DNA from: Micractinium sp. NFX-FRZ
Lineage: Eukaryota; Chlorophyta; Trebouxiophyceae; Chlorellales; Chlorellaceae
Direction: 5' to 3'
DNA length: 12,253 bases
NCBI GenBank assembly: GCA_029339195.1
Contig: JAPTJF010000807.1
Location: 1-12,253 of the forward strand
Below, one piece after another: positions 8,701 to 12,253 of the stretch (position 1 is its first letter; every line of letters begins with the position of its first letter). The position numbers and the translations under genes are program-made. Below the pieces are notes generated by a model. The model was not told the DNA's origin, searched no databases, and saw only the letters and a program-made list of their open reading frames with translations.

Positions 8701-11538
8701 TGCAGGATGACCACGGCGCCCTCGGGGGCTGCCTTCAGGTCCTCAATCATCCCCTGCATCATAAGCACAGGCCGATTTGAAGTGGAAAGGAAGCGGTTGG
8801 GAAACAGCACAGGACGCAGGGCGAGGCCGGACATTGTGCAGTCGGGTGCAGGGCGGCAGCAGTGAGCTGGTCATGTGCAAGCGGGGGGGCTGGGTGTGTG
8901 CGGCCCTGCCTCCCTCCCTTGTACCCCAGTTCAAAGCAGGGAAAGGATGGGGAAGGCTCATGGCTCGAGGCGCCCGCCCCTGCCAGCTCAGCGGGCCCCG
9001 CTGCCAGCTCAGCACCGCCAACTCAGCAGGCACCCGCCAGCTTGCCTCGTAGTCCAGGCCGCGGGTCTCGGGCTTGTAGTACCTGCAAGGCAGGCGGCAC
9101 ATGCAGAGCTGATTACGAGTAATATAGTGATGAGCTCAGCTGCACTCTGTACCCAACCAACTCTTGGCTTCTGCTGGGCCACCAGATGCTGTGCTGTGCC
9201 TGCTCGGCTCCTGCCTCTGGAACACGCCTGGGCCTAACCCTCACCTGTATTGCTGCGTCGCCAGCCCACAGCGCTCAAAGACTGCAGCAGTCAGGGCAGC
9301 AGGGTGCAGCAACAAACCAAGGCGTGGTAAGCTGAAGCCTCTGGGACACCAAGCCCACAGCTGCTCCCTGCCAGCGGCCGCACCCCGCAGGCAGCCTCTT
9401 CCCCGTGGTGGATAAGCAGCAAAGACAATCAACAAGGCTGTTACAAACCATCTGATGAACAAGTAGAAAAGCAACCAAACAGCGCCTCGCCAAAAATAAG
9501 CAAGCAAAACGCAAATAGGCAGCAAATCAAGTGAATCGAGAACAGCACCAGAAGAGCAAAACACAAAGGCGGGCCCTCTCACTGTTCTTGTGGTTGGCCC
9601 AGGAGGGGTTGGGGATGAGCACCAGCTTGACCGGGTAGAAGGCAGCCAGGAACTCGCCGCCAACCTGGCGCAAAGCAGAGCGGGGGGCGGCAGGCGGGGT
9701 GGGTTGGCAGCAGGCGTGGCTGGTGAATGCAGTGGGCTGGGTTCAGCAGGCGTGCTGGTGCAGCAGATTAGGTTGAAGCGGGCGTGGGTAATGCATGCAG
9801 TGGGCTGGGTTCAGCAGGCTTGGCTGGTGCATGCAGCAGGCTGGTTCAAAGGCGCCCGCAAGTGACCACTGGTGCAGTGGGACGAGCTCTCTGTCGGCAA
9901 GCGCCCTGAGCACGGCTTCAGCGGCCCCCATAGCAGGCCGGTGCACCTGTCTCGCGGCCCACACACCGCAAGCACGCCTCAGCTGCTAATCTCACCCGCA
10001 GGCTGCCAGTGCCCGACAGGCCCTGGATCGTGGCCGCCCGCCCCTCCTTCAGGGGCTTGCTATCCCCACCAAACGCCAGCGTGGCGCTGCATGAATACCA
10101 GGGCGGGTGCAGGCATGGATGGGTGGGAGGTGGGAGGTGGGAGGTGGGAGGGGTGGGCGCAGGCATGTGGGGACCGGGGGGCGCTCCCAGTTGCATCGTG
10201 CGCCTGGGCTTGCACAGCAACAGACAGGCCAGCCGGCCAGCAGATCCTGCACCCAGCGCAGGCGCCCCACTCGATGCCCTTACCTGAGCTTGCAGAATTC
10301 GGGGATGCCCCCCATGTTCAGGTACTCCTGCAGGGAGCACCAAAGAAGAAGGCAGACAGATTGAGGGGGGTGATAAGAGCAGCAGTGTGCCGCCATGCCG
10401 CCGCTGCCGCAGCAAGTGGTGGTGCCGGCGCCAGCAACGCCGCGAGTGCGGCAGCGGTGCACACCCCGCATTGGCAGCGTAGAAACCAGAGTCGAACCTA
10501 AGGAGATCCACCGCCCTGTGAACCTTGTCCTGCTTGGGTTCCGCCAGCACGCGGCCGCCGCTTCACCCACTGCCAGCCCATCCACACGCACTCGTGAGCT
10601 CATTTCTTCTTACATTGCACGCCATTTCCCCTTGCCCTCCCCACCTTGTCCTGCTTGGGGTCCGCCAGCACGCGGCGCTCTGCCTCCTTCACCACCCCCA
10701 GCACCAGAGGCTTGCCATCCTGCGCGGTCCAGGCAGCGGCAGGGGCAGGGAGAGTGTGGCACGGATGGCATGCTACGACAAAGGTCGCTCCTCCTGGTGC
10801 CGCATCAACAGCAAGGCGGGCAAGCAAAGTGTGGCAGTTAGGCCACGGCTCTGTGATCGAGGTATTGCCCCTCTGTGGCGTTCAGGGGTAACGCATTCCT
10901 GCAGGCCGTGGTGCCGAGGATGCACGGCAGCAGCCCGATGCAGGAAGCGGGGCGAACGGGCAATGCATGCGTGTGCGTTCCCTTGTGGCGCTGCCACAGT
11001 TCCTTCTGGTGTGGCCTCACCTCGGTGCGGTAGGCGCCCACTCCCAGATTGAGCTTGTTGGGGTTGGTGCAGGCCTTGAAGCCCTCAGTGACGCCCAGGA
11101 TAGCATCCGGCGGGGCCTGCAGGGAGGCGGGAGGCAGCGAGCAAGGGACAGGAGGGAGGTGCACGCTGGGCAGCGGCGCGAGTGGCGGCAGGCAGCGGCG
11201 GCGGCGACCCACAAGTGCCAGCAGGAGGGAGGCCGGATTGGGCCGCGCGTAATCTCTTGTTCATAGTGTTCGATCCGGTTTCGAACGCTGCCGGCAAGCA
11301 AACAGGAGGCAGTCAGTATGGCAGGGTGGGCTCAACAGAGGCCGGGTTAGGCCCCAGCTCTCCCGCACTGACCCGCTGGGATCGGCCCCGTCATCACCTG
11401 CGGCACGCCCTGGAACACGGAGGCCATCTTCCTTGCTGCTGTGGGGACCTGGGTGATGGAGTTTGCGTCCGGTGCAAGCGATTCCAAGTGCACGGCGAGT
11501 TTTCCGATGCGGTTGAGCGCCCTGTCCATCGGAGACAT
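5772..11538 (-). CDS. AAT: Aspartate aminotransferase (EC 2.6.1.1), probably peroxisomal, 18 exons
   Basis: Exons in gene order: 11538-11398, 11116-11021, 10719-10645, 10327-10284, 10086-9996, 9664-9583, 9281-9245, 9082-9046, 8753-8678, 8518-8430, 8177-8094, 7810-7759, 7411-7339, 7128-7056, 6781-6712, 6484-6414, 6233-6155, 5827-5772 (TGA at 5774-5772). They sum to 1326 nt, 441 residues plus stop, with all phases agreeing. The PLP enzyme interconverts aspartate plus 2-oxoglutarate and oxaloacetate plus glutamate. Seen: SGTGS (143-147), Trp171, AHNPTG (Asn224), FFDSAYQG (Asp252, Tyr255), Schiff-base Lys288 in [12 protein letters not shown], Arg296, and substrate Arg416 in GRISMAGL. No key residue is missing. 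Motifs such as KLSATL, SLRVGGEFLA and GAPGDW fit the plant cytosolic/peroxisomal branch rather than the mitochondrial one. The start ATG at 11538 is chosen because it includes a PTS2 signal; ATGs at 11529 and 11427 are in frame, and the frame stays open further upstream. Confidence 0.96.
6786..6852. repeat. CACAGCATGA-type minisatellite in an aminotransferase intron
   Basis: About six imperfect copies of a unit close to cacagcatga begin beside the acceptor of exon 6781-6712. Single copies recur near 6923 and 6952 in the same intron (7055-6782). The repeat sits in the last part of the intron, where a branch point would be expected. Confidence 0.6.
7508..7669. repeat. Large near-perfect inverted repeat (hairpin) inside an aminotransferase intron
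   Basis: Arms 7508-7574 and 7603-7669 are 67 nt each and are reverse complements at 61 of 67 positions. The outer 31 bases are perfect, the six mismatches lie in the loop-proximal half, and the loop is 28 nt (7575-7602). It fills almost half of the 347-nt intron 7412-7758. Transcription of the host gene would yield a long stable stem. It could be a miRNA or siRNA precursor or a MITE; I saw no clear target-site duplication. Confidence 0.9.
8243..8287 (-). pseudogene. Decayed copy of the GFASGDLDR exon start and its acceptor region
   Basis: Positions 8243-8287 align without gaps to 8151-8195 at 36 of 45 bases. The stretch spans the acceptor and first codons of the real exon 8177-8094. In the copy the acceptor CAG has become GAG and the reading GFA meets a stop codon. 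It lies in the intron just upstream (8429-8178). Confidence 0.6.
8376..8420. repeat. Triplicate GTACCGCCC motif in an aminotransferase intron
   Basis: The word gtaccgccc occurs at 8376-8384, 8397-8405 and 8412-8420; the last two share the longer agctgtaccgcccc-like block. It lies just inside the donor of exon 8518-8430. Confidence 0.55.
8562..8587 (-). pseudogene. 26-nt exact copy of the VDPTPEQW exon start, in the preceding intron
   Basis: Positions 8562-8587 are identical to 8491-8516, which encode the first residues (VDPTPEQW) of the exon 8518-8430. The copy lies 44 bases upstream of that exon in the transcript, in intron 8677-8519. Identity stops sharply at both ends, so the copy is a fragment, not an alternative exon. 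Confidence 0.8.
9044..9045 (-). other. Non-canonical GC 5' splice site (GC-AG intron)
   Basis: The exon 9082-9046 ends at GLDYE and must join GMIEDLK (exon 8753-8678) to match the family. The - strand there reads GAG|gcaagc, the common GC-donor context, with a normal cag acceptor (tgatgcag) at the other end. All other introns in the window use GT. Confidence 0.85.
9705..9846. repeat. Imperfect tandem repeat (68-base offset) in an aminotransferase intron
   Basis: A 23-base block (gcagtgggctgggttcag followed by caggc) occurs exactly at 9729-9751 and 9797-9819. Related gcaggc-tggctggtg-atgcag words flank both copies. The array occupies much of the 331-nt intron 9995-9665. Confidence 0.7.
10121..10157 (+). 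repeat. GGTGGGA heptamer array with G-quadruplex potential
   Basis: Four to five copies of ggtggga give six G-runs of three or more in 37 bases on the + strand, which is the template strand of the aminotransferase gene. It lies in intron 10283-10087. The G-quadruplex is inferred from the pattern. Confidence 0.65.
10522..10582 (-). pseudogene. Decayed copy of the DGKPLVL...DPKQDK exon in the following intron
   Basis: Positions 10522-10555 match the end of the real exon and its GT donor (10643-10676) at 33 of 34 bases. The likeness weakens further on but continues to a GATGG at 10578-10582, matching the real exon's first codons. The copy is about 59 nt against 75, is frameshifted, and has no AG directly before it, so it is probably not spliced in. 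It lies in intron 10644-10328. Confidence 0.75.
11425..11427 (-). other. Alternative in-frame start codon giving a cytosolic-length aminotransferase
   Basis: The ATG at codon 38 opens the peptide [10 protein letters not shown], the typical beginning of cytosolic aspartate aminotransferases. Starting here gives 404 residues, close to the family's usual length, and omits the PTS2. Leaky scanning or a shorter transcript could therefore make a cytosolic form. Confidence 0.5.
11485..11511 (-). other. PTS2 peroxisomal targeting nonapeptide (residues 10-18)
   Basis: Residues 10-18 read RIGKLAVHL, which fits the PTS2 pattern R-[LIVQ]-x-x-[LIVH]-[LSGA]-x-[HQ]-[LA] at every position. It sits 10 residues from the chosen start, where PTS2 signals belong. 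From established knowledge, Arabidopsis ASP3 is a peroxisomal aminotransferase of this family with an N-terminal PTS2. Peroxisomal location is inferred from the motif. No cleavage-site cysteine is obvious nearby. Confidence 0.75.
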
Positions 11539-11654
11539 CCGGGGAGAGCTCAGATGTTGTGGGTGGCACCCTGTGCCGAGCTGGCGACGTGCGGGCGCGC
11601 AGAGGGTTCGAGCGGGCACTGTGGGGGTCGTTTGGGATGTCGACACCGCTGTAA
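11539..11654 (-). promoter_or_regulatory. Probable upstream/promoter stretch of the aminotransferase
   Basis: Only 116 bases separate the chosen start codon from the open retroelement frame, so the promoter and 5' UTR must lie here or inside the element. I see no clear TATA box. A T-rich patch on the - strand (tcttttaatc, near 11664-11673) is the only A/T-rich spot nearby. Confidence 0.3.
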
Positions 11655-12253
11655 TGTTTGATCGGATTAAAAGAAGGGAAAAGAAGGGCAGAACGCGCGC
11701 ATATGTGGACGCGAGGCAAGTGTCGGGGGCGCGCTGAGCTGGCACACGCTTTTGTCTCCTGCAGGGAATGGCTTTCCGCATCTCTATCATTTGACTTCAC
11801 TTGCCCGAAGCGTGCAACCCGTCTCATCTTCCAGCCTGACAATAACACCGGCACCATCCAGGGCTCCATGCCCACCATGCAGCACCCAACGCAGGGACTC
11901 CTCCCCATCCCTGCTGCTATACGGCAAAGCGTCACCTACTTCCACCGCGCTGCAGCTAGCCCGAAGGTGCCTGCACACCTGGCCACCTGCTTCCCATGGG
12001 AAAAGGAGGGAGCGCCTGACCGGTATGTTACGCAGCAGCGTGGCACGCCGGCAACCCCGTTATACTCCCGGCTTTCTATGTCTGCATTCCAGCGGTGCCT
12101 GCGGGGCTTGAGTAACAACACAGCAGCTGGGTATGATGATGGTGTTCCGAACGAAATTTTGAAACACATGCCGTCGCAGCTGGTGAGGTTGATGTACGAG
12201 ACCCTGCGCTTGTGCTGGCGCACGGGCCACACCCCTGAGTCATGGCTTCACAG
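11655..12253 (+). CDS. Non-LTR (LINE-like) reverse transcriptase, N-terminal part, runs off the window
   Basis: One frame stays open for 199 codons from just after a TAA (11652-11654) to the window end. Near its end (from about 12087) it reads FQRCLRGLSNNTAAGYDDGV then PNEILKHM and RTGHTPESW. This is the finger region of non-LTR reverse transcriptases, whose usual form is APGPDGIPNE...LK...G..P..W. Further up, PWEKEGAPD resembles the linker seen in LINE elements of volvocine algae. No endonuclease domain is visible upstream, and the catalytic [YF]xDD box would lie beyond the window. The YDDG here is not that box: it appears to be a doubled GAT codon in the PDG motif. In-frame ATGs occur (for example 11703), but the true start is unknown. 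The open frame suggests a fairly recent or still coding copy. Confidence 0.75.
11655..12253 (+). mobile_element. 5' part of a LINE-like retrotransposon copy, boundaries unclear
   Basis: Called from the reverse transcriptase frame above. The left edge is not visible; coding resemblance is convincing only from about 11800 on, and no terminal repeat or target duplication was recognised. Lack of the endonuclease half suggests a 5'-truncated insertion, as is common for target-primed elements. It points away from the aminotransferase, whose start codon is at 11538. Confidence 0.6.

Noticed and set aside
10478..10515. tRNA-like T-loop (ggttcgact) on the - strand
   Set aside because: The flanking bases do not form a T-stem, and no acceptor or anticodon arm could be found.
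11255..11300. ttcgaaa/ttcgatcc words resembling tRNA T-loops in aminotransferase intron 1
   Set aside because: No cloverleaf can be drawn around them on either strand.
11539..11790. Longer aminotransferase N-terminus starting at 11790 or 11781
   Set aside because: The frame is open, but the extra residues show no family resemblance, lie antisense to the retroelement frame, and would bury the PTS2 far from the N-terminus.
12117..12134. YDD in the retroelement frame as the reverse transcriptase catalytic box
   Set aside because: It sits in the N-terminal finger PDG motif before PNE; the catalytic [YF]xDD box would come well over 100 residues later, outside the window.

Overview
The window looks like nuclear DNA of a green alga (Chlorophyta). 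It is very GC-rich, its genes are cut into many short exons by introns of roughly 160-350 bases, all but one of the splice sites are GT-AG, and a TGTAA polyadenylation signal, typical of green algae, lies behind one gene. The encoded enzymes resemble plant and algal families. The exact genus cannot be read from the sequence. | Layout: (1) Positions 1-3676, + strand: nine exons of a Raf-like (plant MAPKKK, group-B type) protein kinase. Its 5' end lies outside the window, its N-terminal half is low-complexity and regulatory-looking, and its kinase domain is complete. (2) Positions 3677 to about 5346: a non-coding convergent 3' region, strikingly pyrimidine-rich on the + strand. (3) Positions 11538 down to 5772, - strand: a complete 18-exon aspartate aminotransferase. 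The spliced exons give exactly 442 codons (441 residues plus stop). The N-terminus carries a textbook PTS2 peroxisomal targeting nonapeptide, and a second in-frame ATG would give a 404-residue cytosolic-length protein. Its 3' UTR runs to about 5340. (4) Positions 11655-12253, + strand, divergent from the aminotransferase: the start of a non-LTR (LINE-like) reverse transcriptase, running off the window. | The kinase and the aminotransferase are convergent, and nothing suggests they work together. The aminotransferase interconverts aspartate and oxaloacetate using PLP, most plausibly in peroxisomes (malate/aspartate exchange, glyoxylate metabolism), with a possible cytosolic form from the downstream start. 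| The most unusual structure is in the aminotransferase introns: a 162-nt near-perfect inverted repeat (67-nt arms, 61 of 67 paired) that could be a small-RNA precursor or a MITE; three decayed copies ('echoes') of neighbouring exons; one GC-AG intron; and several minisatellites. The retroelement fragment begins within about 120-200 bp of the aminotransferase start codon, so it probably shares or has altered that promoter.
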